Shown one piece after another: positions 1 to 11,600 of a stretch of DNA of 46,205 nucleotides. Each line of letters begins with the position of its first letter. Positions within the stretch are counted from its first letter, which is position 1. The position numbers and the translations under genes were made by a program. The notes below the pieces were generated by a model. It made no database searches and was not told the origin of the DNA. It saw only the letters and a program-made list of their open reading frames with translations. Source of the stretch: Phoronis australis (lineage: Eukaryota; Phoronida; Phoronidae); contig NMRA01000579.1 in assembly GCA_002633005.1 (NCBI GenBank), forward strand, positions 219,120 through 265,324. The letters are read 5' to 3'.

Positions 1-307
1 GGGTTGCAAACGCGAAATTTCCGGCGACTGGTGGAGACTACAATTCGTAGCAACCTGCGGGGACATCACAATATGAACGTAAAATTGTTGACCGAGTTGA
101 CGATTTTTTGCACTGAACAGAGGGCCATAGCCCCCTTGGGTGCCCCACCTCCTGAGTAAGACAGATTCGGCTTCTAAACGCGTTCACAGTCTCCATGTAA
201 ATAAACAGCGACGCCATCTATCATTTAAACAAAGAAGGTATGCTAGTCATACTTCTTGTACATAATTTTTTGTAATAAGCAATAATCATCATTGTGGTTT
301 TCAGAGA
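1..307. other. Anonymous non-coding sequence at window edge
   Basis: No convincing coding frame, RNA gene or repeat was recognised here. The stretch ends in a pyrimidine-rich run followed by CAG near 304, which could be a splice acceptor for the short frame that follows. This is all I can say from the sequence. Confidence 0.4.
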
Positions 308-439
308 ATGGTAATTAGTAATGCTGGTCGTGTTTGTGCAGCTAAAGCTAATTACATGTTCCAAGAGCTCCCAATTGACGGTTGCGGCAGCGAAGAAGAG
401 GTAAACGGGACCAAGTGCGGTTCGTGTAATGCTTCGTAA
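308..439 (+). CDS. Possible short coding frame or terminal exon (43 codons)
   Basis: A 43-codon frame runs from the ATG at 308 to a TAA at 437-439. The predicted peptide is rich in small and polar residues, has four cysteines (two in a CGSC arrangement near the end) and an acidic SEEE stretch, so it reads more like protein than random AT-rich DNA. The preceding bases 'gtggttttcag' resemble a 3' splice site, so the frame may be the last exon of a gene starting left of the window. A GT follows the acidic stretch, so a splice donor inside it is also possible. I do not recognise a family. Chance is a realistic alternative at this length. Confidence 0.2.
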   Translation: MVISNAGRVCAAKANYMFQELPIDGCGSEEEVNGTKCGSCNAS

Positions 440-1440
440 GCAAAAACTACAGAAGAGGCAAGATTTTTTTATTTTAGATTATGAACAGGTTATGAATGAC
501 GAAAATTTTTTTTATGAGGTCAGTTTTTGGAAAGATGCAGTATGGCTGCTACAAAGCTCCAAATTTGGCCAAAAATGGCTTCAGTGAAAACCTTCAAAAT
601 AGCCGTTTTTGCCACACAAATTCAAAGCATACAAATTTGAAAATAAAATTAATTTTAAAAGTTGTGCCATTAAATTATTCAATCAGTCCTTTCAAACCAT
701 ATCACTAATATGTCTACTTCGGTGCCCAATTTTTAATGGATGAAACTTCTTAAAAAGCGACATTTTTCGACATCTTACCAAACCAAACTCATGTGGTAAG
801 TCTCAAAAAATCTGTGATTTTGGGTATAGACTCTACCTGTTGCTATTTATACGGAATCACTCTTAAAGCGTTTTATTGCACAGCCCGTCATTATTCTGTA
901 TTCTCAACCATGAATAATGTTTCTGTTTGATACAGTAATGCTTTCAAGAGACACAGGCATTCAACGTGGTTGCGATCATATAAGGTTTTAAGAGTGTACA
1001 CCGCTTAAGAGCCAAACAGTTGGTGGTGTACACAGTCTAGAGCACTGCTTTCCTAATATGACGTTCACCGCACATCCGAGAGTGTTGCCAATCAAACTTA
1101 TCCTTGTCAGTCAAAGTTAACACAGCAGAGATCCCTTACACAGATTGACTCAGATCATATTCTTACGGCACAACCATTGCTTAATATGAAAAATAACATT
1201 TGGAGACCTCCGCCTCGTTTAAAGAAACAAAAAGGTTGTTGAGTTATGCGGAGAAGAAAGGGTCCACCAATTTCAGCTGGCATAATAATTTTGTTTTTGG
1301 AAATAAAGAAAAGTATAAAAATACCCCAATTTTCAAAAACACTACAGACCAGAACCAATCACGCTATTTCCTTTGGCTTGTTTTTTGTGAGTTATGCCAT
1401 TCGTTCTTTTCGGAGAATCGATAGTGCGTTACAATTGACA
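440..1440. other. AT-rich sequence without recognisable genes
   Basis: Several short open frames occur on both strands, but none shows a recognisable motif, sensible composition or supporting signals. I see no tandem repeat or paired inverted repeat here. Confidence 0.4.
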
Positions 1441-1441
1441 G

Positions 1442-1678
1442 TCAATTCCAATTTTGAATATCCCATATGCAGTTAAATCTCAAGCTTTGTGATAGCTCGA
1501 AGGTGACTGTCGCTTGGACCGATTTGAAATGCTTACAGAAGTAACAAACAGAACTCATTCGTTCCCTCACAGGAATTTGAAGATGATGGAATTTTTCTGC
1601 CTCGCAACAGGGTATTTTGTTGGCATGACCGCCGTCCACCAACTGCTCAATCCCATCTGGTAACCAGTCGTATTTCAT
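1442..1678 (-). pseudogene. Cys-containing short frame, possibly a transposase remnant
   Basis: This 78-codon frame lies downstream of the giant gene on the same strand. It contains a CxxC pair (CYFC) preceded by a histidine-rich segment (FHHLQ) and followed at a distance by another cysteine. The layout is loosely like the cysteine-rich C-terminal domain of piggyBac-type transposases, but the second CxxC pair expected there is missing (an SQS stands near its place). Seen: the cysteines and the frame. Inferred: a decayed transposase tail. It could equally be a chance frame, and no flanking TTAA or inverted repeat was identified. Confidence 0.15.
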
Positions 1679-1770
1679 TATGTCCCCGCTATATTGGGAA
1701 ATGGGACTATTGTAGCGTTAAGCCAGCGTGAGGCAGGTTGAAAAAAACATCTAGGTCAAAACAAAAAATA

Positions 1771-1776
1771 TTTATT
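1771..1776 (-). terminator. AATAAA polyadenylation signal for the giant ORF
   Basis: The plus strand reads TTTATT, which is AATAAA on the gene strand. It lies about 140 bases beyond the stop codon of the 3473-residue frame, inside an AT-rich 3' flank, a plausible 3'-UTR length. It is the natural candidate for the cleavage signal of that transcript, though AATAAA is not rare in DNA this AT-rich. Confidence 0.45.
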
Positions 1777-1914
1777 ATAAATTATCTCGTAAACAAAAGT
1801 CATACATTACATGAAAACTACAAAATAGGACAAATATCATGCTATGCAATAAAATATTACTATATAGTTTGCAATGAGAATTTTTTCGGTCGCAATAATT
1901 ATTATGTTAGGTAT

Positions 1915-2685
1915 TCAAGGACAGGATCTTAGAGTATTTGTGCAGAAACTTAAATCAGAGTGAAGATCATGGTGTAAGCAAAACAAAACAAAACAAAACA
2001 AAACAAAACAAAACAAAAAATTGTTGTTAGAAGAAACAACATCGTGATCTCGACTGCTCCTCTGAATATTCACACAACTAATCGTTCTTAGTCTGATACT
2101 CGAACTGTCCTCTGGCCACTTTCTCTTTCCAGCAGATAGTTGTGGATGTTCTCCCACCTCTGCTGGGTTCACACCAGACGCGTAAAGTTGTCTGGTATTT
2201 GGATTGCTGTTCTGGATCTTCACCGAAGGAATCATTCTCGAGTCCGGCACTCCTCCAGTCAGGTTACTCGACGACTGAAACACTGGAACTTTGTGCGTGA
2301 TTTTGAGAGGCACGGCCACTTGTTGTGAGATCTGTAATTTGTTTCCATGGCCACGGGCAGATTTGGCTGCGGGGACATCAAGCTGTAGCTTGGTTATGAC
2401 GTCATCAGCGGACGGTGGACGTGTATGTACAGTTGTGGTGGTCCTGTTCAGCGCAGTGTGTCTGTTCACGAGCTGCTCCAGGGAAGGCATAACAATCACA
2501 GACTTGTGCAGATGTCTCTTAATGACTGCCCTCTGTTGCTCCGTGAAGGAACTAGACACAGCTAACTTCTCCAGTGTCTTCTTGGGCAGTTCGAAGATGC
2601 TGGATTTGGCCGACAGTCCCAGGCTGTTTTTTTCCGCCACTGTAAATAACGGCACCGTTTTAGCGAAATTCCAGGTCTTTAATTT
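1915..2685 (-). repeat. Protein repeat unit 5 (partial, rearranged)
   Basis: It begins with the KLKTWNF version of the unit start (Trp at residue 3222) and follows the other units through the RPPSADD module up to the GVNP motif. There it jumps, after a short unmatched stretch (SAGKRKW), to the late-unit segment RTISCVNIQ...DVVSSN, and then into the microsatellite. The central 38-40-residue repeats are missing entirely. Confidence 0.8.
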
Positions 2686-5600
2686 CCCTTTCATTTGTTG
2701 ACGTCCTCTTGTGCCGTTCTCTAGAGAATTGCCACTAACTTTCTCTTCTAATCTGTCATACTTCGAAGCCGTTAGTTTCTGTTCAAAACAGCAAGTTAGC
2801 ACAGAACGGTGGAGCGGCTTTTCTATGGTCATGTTACTTGAAACACTGGCAATAATTTCCTCTTGCATGCAGTCAGACATCAAAGCCTTAAGGGTGTGGC
2901 CAAAAGACGAAGACTGCACAGTTGGTTGTGGATGTTCTCCGGTGCTGTTGTTCAAACTATTGTCAGAACTTTCATTTGCGATGGTGTTGGACATCAAAGC
3001 CTTGACCTTGTGATCACAAAATGGAAGTTGCACAGAAAGCTGTGGACATTCTCTGACTCCGTTGCATGAAGTATCGTTAGAAGCTTTCATCTCTACACTG
3101 TCAGCCATCAAAGTCTTGAGCTTCAGTGCAGGAGAGAAAGTTTCGGCTTTCAACAGGCTATGTCGACGATTGACATTCGTCATTTCTTTGCCATTGTCAA
3201 AGTGCATCCGTTGTAGGGATGTCGGTTGTTGAACCATTGGTGCGCTGGACTTGTCCAGATGAACTTTGTTTGACTTTACTTCATTAACACTATTCTGCAC
3301 AGACGGGTTGTCAAGTCTTTCTCTGCAAATCTTACTGCCTACCCCTGTTGGATTCACACCAGACACAGAAAAATGTGTGGGTTTTGGATTGCTGTTCTGG
3401 ATTTTCATCGAAGGAATCATTCTCGAATCCAACACTCCTCCAGTCAGGTAATTCGACGACTGAAAAGCTGGTACTTTGTGCTCAATTTTGAGAGGCGCCG
3501 CCACTTGTCTTGAGATCTGTAATTTGTTTCCATGGCCACGGGCAGTTTTGGCTGTGGGGTGAGCAAGCTGTAGCTTGGTTATGACGTCATCAGCTGACGG
3601 TGGACGTGTATGTGCAGTTGTGATGGTCGTGTTCAGCGCAGTGTGTCTGTTCACGAGCTGCTCCAGGGAAGGCATAACAAACACAGACTTGTACAGATGT
3701 CTCTTAATGACTGCCCTCTGTTGCTCCGTGAGGGAACTAGACACAGCTAACTTCTCCAGTGTCTTCTTGGGCAGTTGGAAGATGTCGGATTTGGCTGAAA
3801 GTCCCACTCTGTTTTTTTCCGCCACTGTAAATAACGGCACCGTTTTAGCGAAATCCCAGGTCTTTAATTTCACTAAATTTTCAACGGTAAGAGTTCTTCC
3901 GTCGTCGCTCTGTACAGACGTCAAAGTGTGGTTTCTGGCTCTTTCAATGTCGTGTGTGTTAAACCGCAAAATAGGCCGCGCACCAGTTTCTCCCTTGTTG
4001 GACGATACAACATCCTGATCTCGACTGCTAATCTGAACATTCACACAACTAATCGTTCTCAAGTCAGGTACTACAGCTGTCTTCTGTCCACGTTCTCTTT
4101 TCTGCAGATGTTCTTTAATTTCGTTTTCTCCACCTTGAATGTGGTTAAAACATGTGCGTGACAGAACAGCCTGGGGTTTGTTGATACGGAATGTAGTTTC
4201 AGCTTCGGACAATTTGTGCGTTCGGGCAGTTGACTGCTGACGTTCCCTGGTGCAGTTGTCTAAAGTATTTTCATTAACGTCCTCTACAATGCCGGCAAAC
4301 ATCAAAATCTTTAAATTCTGATTACGAAGAGAAGTTTTCACAGTAGGCAGTGGGCGGTCTCTGGTAACAATGCATGAATCATTGTAAATTAAGTTCTTTT
4401 CTATACTGTTAGACATCAAAACTCTTAATGCCTGGTCGCGAGAGGAAATTCGCACTTTAGGCTGCAGGCGCTCTCTTGTAGCGTTACTTAAAGTATTGTT
4501 CGTAACGTTCTCTTCTGTGTTGCCAGATATAAAAGACTCCAAATTTTGACCACAAGAGGAAATTTGCACCCGTTGACGTTCTCTGGTATAGGTCTTTAAA
4601 AGTCTGTTAATAACTTCCTCTTCCACGCTGTAAGACATCCTAATTTTGAGTTCGTGACAACCAAAAGAAGTTTCAGCCTTTAACATTTTCTGGGGACAAT
4701 TGCCATTCTCCATGCCTCTAGTGCCGTCAAAGTACTTCCATTGAACAAATAGCGGCAGTTGGCTCATATTTGTAATACAGGGGTCCACGTTAAATCGCAT
4801 TGATTGTTCTTCATCGACAGAATGTAGTACCAACAAGTTCATGTCTTTCCTTCTCCTTGTACCTAACTGTCTTGGATAATTTACAGCGGACAAGGAAAGT
4901 TGTGTGCCTGTTGGATAGCTATTCTGAACATTCAACATTCCCTGTCTAGTCCCTCCAGCTCTCAACAACCTCTGTTCACAATCGTTTTGCTGCAGATGTT
5001 CTTTCATTTCATTTTCTGCACTCTGAATATTGTCAAAATAGTTCAGCGTCATCGCAATCTGCGTTTTGTCGACAACGGATGTAAAATCAACATCCGCAAT
5101 AGTATGCACTCGCACAGAGATTTGTTGACGTCCTCTTGTGCCGTTCTCTAGAGAATTGTCAATAACGTTCTCTTCTAATCTGTCATACTTTGAAGCCGTT
5201 AGTTTCTGTTCAAAAGAGCAAGTTAGCACAGAACGGTGTAGAGGCTTTTCTATGGTCCTGTTACTTGAAACACTGGCAATAATTTCCTCTTCCATGCAGT
5301 CAGACATGAAAACCTTAAGTTTGGGGCCAAGAGACGAAGATTGCACAGTTGGTTGTAGATGTTCTCCAGTGCTGTTTAAAGTATTGTCAGTAGGTTCCTC
5401 AGCAATGGTGTTGGACATCAAAGCCTTGACCTTGTGATCACAAAATGGAAGTTGCACAGAAAGCTGTGGACATTCTCTGACTCCGTTGCATAAAGTATCG
5501 TTAGAAGCTTTCATCTCTACACTGTCAGCCCTCAAAGTCTTGAGCTTCAGTGCAGGAGAGAAAGTTTCGGCTTTCAACAGGCTGTGTCGACGATTGGCAT

Positions 5601-8600
5601 TCGTCATTTCTTTGCCATTGACAAAGTGCATCCGTTGTAGTGATGTCGGTTGTTGAGCCATTGGTGCGCCGGACTTGTCCACATGAACTTTGTTTGACTT
5701 TTCTTCATTAACACTATTCCGTACAGACGGGTTATCGAGTCCTTCTCTGCAAATCTTACTGCCTACCCCTGTTGGATTCACACCAGACACCGAAAGTTGT
5801 GTGGCTTTTGGATTCTTGTTCTGGATCTTCACCGAAGGAATCATTCTCGACTCCGACACTCCTCCAGTCAGGTTACTCGACGACTGAAAAGCTGGAACTT
5901 TGCGCTTAATTTTGAGAGGCGCTGCCACTTGTCTTGTGATCTGTAATTTGTTTCCATGGCCACGGGCAGTTTTGGCTGTGGGATGATCAAGCTGTAGCTT
6001 GGTTATGACGTCATCAGCTGACGGTGGACGTGTATGTACAGTTGTGGTGGTCCTGTTCAGCGCAGTGTGTCTGTTCACGAGCTGCTCCAGGGAAGGCATA
6101 ACAAACACAGTCTTGTAGAGATGTCTCTTAATGACTGCCCTCTGTTGCTCCGTGAGGGAACTAGACACAGCTAACTTTTCCAGTGTCTTCTTGGGCAGTT
6201 GGAAGATGTCGGATTTGGCTGAAAGTCCCAGTCTGTTTTTTTCTGCCACTGTAAATAACGGCACCGTTTTAGCGAAATCCCAGGTCTTTAATTTCACTAA
6301 AGTTTCAACGTTAACAGTTCTTCCGTCGTCTCTCTGTACAGACGTCAAAGTGTGGTTTCTGGCTCTTTCAATGTCGTGTGCGTTAAACCGCAAAATAGGC
6401 TGCGCACCAGTTTCTCCCTTGTTGGACGATACAACATCCTGATCTCGACTGCTCCTCCGAACATTCATATAACGAATTGTTCTCAAGTCAGATACTACAG
6501 TTGTCTTCTGTCCACGTTCTCTTTTCTGCAGATGTTCTTTAATTTCGTTTTCTCCACCTTGAATGTGGTTAAAACATGTGCGTGACAGAACAGCCTGGGG
6601 TTTGTTGATACGGAATGTAGTTTCAGCTTCGGACATTTTTTGCGTTCGGGCAGTTGACTGCTGACGTTCCCTGGTGCCGTGGTCTAAAGTATTTTCATTA
6701 ACGTCCTCTACAATGCCGGCAAACATCAAAATCTTTAATTTCTGATCACGAAGAGAAGTTTTCACAGTAGGCAATGTGCGGTCTCTGGTATCAATGCATG
6801 AATCATTGTAAATTACGTTCTTTTCTATACTGTTAGACATCAAAACTCTTAATGCCTGGTCGCTAGAGGAAATTCGCACTTTAGGCTGCGAGGGTTCTCT
6901 GGTAGCGTTACTTAAAGTATTGTTCGTAACGTTCTCTTCTGTGTTGCCAGACATGAAAGACTCTAAATTTTGACCACGAGAGGAAATTCGCGCCCGTTGA
7001 CGTTCTCTGGTATAGTTCTTTAAAAGTCTGTGAATAACTTCCTCTTCCACGCTGTAAGACATCCAAATTTTGAGTTCGTGACAACCAAAAGAACTTTCAG
7101 CCTTTAACATTTTCTGGGGACAATTGCCATTCGCCATGCCTCTAGTGACGTCAAAATACTTCCATTGAACACATATCGGCTGGTGGCTCATATTTGTAAT
7201 AGAGGGGTCCACGTTAAATCGCATTGATTGCTCTTCATCGACAGAATGTAGTACCAACAAGTTCATGTCTTTCCTTCTCCTTGTTTCTAACTGTCTTGGA
7301 TAATTTACAGCGGACAAGGAAAGTTGTGTGCCTGTTGGATAGCTATTCTGAACATTCAACATTCCCTGTCTAGTCCCTCCAGCTCTCAACAACCTCTGTT
7401 GACAAACGTTTTGCTGCAGATGTTCTTTCATTTCATTTTCTGCACTCTGAATATTGTCAAAATAGTTCAGCGTCATCACAATCTGCGTTTTGTCGACAAC
7501 GGATGTAAAATCAACATCCGCAATAGTATGCACTCGCACAGAGATTTGTTGACGTCCTCTTGTGCCGTTCTCTAGAGAAATGTCAATAACATTCTCTTCT
7601 AATCTGTCATACTTCGAAGCCGTTAGTTTCTGTTCAAAAGAGCGAGTTAGCACAGAACGGTGTAGCGGCCTTTCTATGGTCCTGTTACTTGAAACACTGG
7701 CAATAATTTCCTCTTCCATGCAGTCAGACATGAAAACATTAAGTGTGTGGCCAAGAGACGAAGATTGCACAGTTGGTTGTAGATGTCCTCCGGTGCTGTT
7801 GTTCAAAGTATTGTCAGAAGTTTTCTCTGCAATGGTGTTGGACATCAAAGCCTTGACCTGGTGATCACAAAATGGAAGTTGCACAGAAAGATGCGGACAT
7901 TTTCTGACTCTGTTGCATGAATTATCGTTAGAAGCTTTCATCTCTACACTGTGAACCATCAAAGTCTTGAGCTTCAGAGTAGGAGAGAAAGTTTCTGCTT
8001 TCAACAGGCTGTGTCGACGATTGGCATTAGTCATGTCTTTGCCATTGTCAGCGTGCATCCATTGTAGAGATGTCGGTTGTTGAATCACTGTTGCGCTGGA
8101 CTTGTCCACATGAACTTTGTTTGACTTTACTTCATTAACACTATTCCGTACAGACGGGTCATCGAGTCTTTCATCGCAAATCTTATTGCCTACCCCTGTT
8201 GGGTTCACACCGGACACGGAAAGTTGTGTGGTATTTGAATTGCTGTTCTGGATCTTCACCGAAGCAATCATTGTCGAGTCCGACACTCCTCCAATCAAGT
8301 TACTCGACGACTGAAAAACTGGAACTTTGTGCTTGATTTTGAGAGGCACCGCCACTTGTCTTGAGTTCTGAAATTTGTTTCCATGGCCACGGTCAGTTTT
8401 GGCTATGGGGAGATCAAGCTGTAGCTTGGTTATGACGTCATCAGCTGACGGTGGACGTGTATGTACAGTTGTGGCGGTCCTGTTCAGCGCAGTGTGTCTG
8501 TTCACGAGCTGCTCCAGGGAAGGCATAACAAACACAGTCTTGTACAGATGTCTCTTAATGACTGCCCTCTGTTGCTCCGTGAGGGAACTAGACACAGCTA

Positions 8601-11600
8601 ACTTTTCCAGTGTCTTCTTGGGCAGTTGGAAGATGTCTGATTTGGCTGAAAGTCCCAGTCTGTTTTTTTCCGCCACTGTAAACAACGGCACCGTTTTAGC
8701 GAAATCCCAGGTCTTTAATTTCACTAAATTTTCAACGTTAACAGTTCTTCCATCGTCTCTCTGTACAGACGTCAAAGTGTGGTTTCTGGCTCTTTCAATG
8801 TCGTGTGTGTTAAACCGTAAAATAGGTTGCGCACCAGTTTCTCCCTTGTTGGACGATACAACATCCTGATCTCGACTGTTCCTCTGAACATTCACACAAC
8901 TAATCGTTTTCAAGTCAGATACTACAGCTGTCTTCTGTCCACATTCTCTTTTCTGCAGTTGTTCTTTACTTTCGTTTACTCCACCCTGAATTTGGTTAAA
9001 ACATGTGCGTGACACAACAGCCTGGGGTTTTTTGATACGGAATGTAGTTTCAGCTTCGGACATTTTTTGCGTTCGGACAGTAGACTGCTGACGTTCCCTG
9101 GTGCCGTTGTCTAAACTACTTTCATTAACGTCCTCTACAATGCCGGAAAACATCAAAATCTTTAATTTCTGATCACGAAGAGAAGTTTTCACAGTAGGCA
9201 GTGGGCGGTCTCTGGTAACAATGCATGAATCATTGTAAATTACGTTCTTTTCTATACTGTTAGACATCAAAACTCTTAATGCCTGGTCGCGAGAGGAAAT
9301 TCGCTCTTTAGGCTGCAGGCGTTCTCTGGTAGGGTTACTTAAAGTATTGTCCGTAACGTTCTCTTCAGTTTTGCCGGACATAAAAGAAGCCAAATTTTGA
9401 CCACGAGGGGAAATTTGCGCCCGTTTACGTTCTCTGGTATAGTTCTTTAAAGGTCTGTTAATAACTTCCTTTTCCACGCTGTAAGACATCCAAATTTTGA
9501 GTTCGTGACCACCAAAAGAAGTTTCAGCCTTTAACATTTTCTGGGGACAATTGCCTTTCGCCATGCCTCTAGTGACGTCAAAGCACTTCCATTGCACACT
9601 GAATAGCTGTTGGATTATATTTGTAATAGAGGGGTCCACGTTAAATCGCACTGATTGCTCTTCATCGACATGATTTAGTACCAACATGTTCATTTCTTTG
9701 CTCCTCTGTGTTGGGTAATTAACAACGGACAAGAAAAGTTGTGTGCCTATTTGACAGCTATTCTGAATATTTAACATTCCCAGTCTATATTTTGCAGCTC
9801 TCAGCTTCCTCTGTTCATCATCTCTTTGTTGCAAAGGAACTTTCTCTTCACTTTCTGCACTCTGAATATTGTCAAAACAGTTCAGCGGCACTGTAACCTG
9901 CGTTTTGTCGGCAACGGATGTAAAATCAACATCCGCAATAGTATGCACTCGCACAGAGATTTGTTGACGTCCTCTTGTGCCGTTCTCTAGAGAATTGTCA
10001 CTAACTTTCTCTTCTAATCTGTCATACTTCGAAGCCGTTAGTTTCTGTTCAAAAGAGCAAGTTAGCACAGAACGGTGTAGCGGCTTTTCTATGGTCCTGT
10101 TGCTTGAAATACTGGCAATAATTTCCTCTTCCATGCAGTCAGACATCAAGGCCTTAAGTGTGTGGTCAAGAGACGAAGATTGCACAGATGGTTGTGAATG
10201 TTCTCCGCTGCAGTTGTTCAAAATATTGTCAGAAGTTTTCTCTGCAATGGTGTTGGACATCAAAGCCTTGACCTTGTGATCACAAAATGGAAGTTGCACA
10301 GTCAGCTGTGGACATTCTCTGACTCCGTTGCATAAAGTATCGTTAGAGGCTTTCATCTCTACACTGTCAGCCACCAAAGTCTTGAGCTTCAGAGCAGGAG
10401 AGAAAGTTTCTGCTTTCAAGATGCTCTGCCGACGACTGCCATTCTTGATGATTTTGCCATTGTCAACGTGCATCCGTTGTAGAGATGTCGGTTGTTGAAT
10501 CATTGCTGCGCTGGACTTGTCCACACGAACTTTATCTGACTTTACTTCATTAACACTATTCCGTACTGATGGATCATCGAGTCTTTCATCGCAAATCTTA
10601 TTGCCTATCTGTGTTGGGTTCACACCAGACACGGAAAGTTGCGTGGCTTTTGGATTGCTGTTGTGGATCTTCACCGAAGGAATCATTCTCGAGTCCGACT
10701 CTCCTCCAGTCAGGTTACTCGACGACTGAAAAACTGAAACTTTGTGCTTGATTTTGACAGGCACCACCACTTGTCGGGCGGATTTGGCTGTGGGGAGATC
10801 AAGCTGTAGCTTGGTTATGACGTCATCAGCTGACGGTGGACGTGTATGTACAGTTGTGGTGGTTTTGTTCAGCGCAGTATGTATGTTCGCGAGCTGCTCC
10901 AGGGAAGGCATAACAATCACAGACTTGTACAGATGTCGCTTAATGACAGCTCTTTGTCGCTCCGTGAGGGAACTAGACGCAGCTAACTTCTCCAGAGTCT
11001 TCTTGGGCAGTTGTAAGATGTCGGATTTTGCTGAGAGTCCCAGGTTGTTTTTTTCTGCCACTGTAAATAAGGGCACCTCGTTAGCGAAATCCCAGGTCAT
11101 TAATTTAACGGGTTCAAGTCGAGGATTAGTCTTTGGTCTGGATGCTTTTTTGCGAATAGATGGCTTTGCGAAATCTTTACCGTCATTGATGACCAGGGAA
11201 GCATGTTTCAGAATTGCAACATTTGCCACACATTTTCTATTGGCATCTCGACTATTCTCCACTGACATCTGCCTCATACCGTTTGTCACAGCCTCCTTAA
11301 CAATCTTACGACTGGCCTCGCTGATAATCATCGTTTCCACTACATTTTCAACTATTGACTTGCTGATATTTGCGAGCCACTCATTGTGCGCATGCTTCAC
11401 GCACTGTTCCACCGTCAGTTTGGCCACTTCTTGCATGATGGGGGGTCCAGATTTGTCTTTGACAGGGACTGCTGCAAGTCCAGGGCCAGTCTTCGGTGTG
11501 ATTGCTTTGGTTAGCAGGGAGGGACTAACATGTGGTTCCAGCAGGGATGAAGTGTCTTTCTCAACAAATGAAGCCTGGCAGTTCTTGCCGGCCCCAATTA

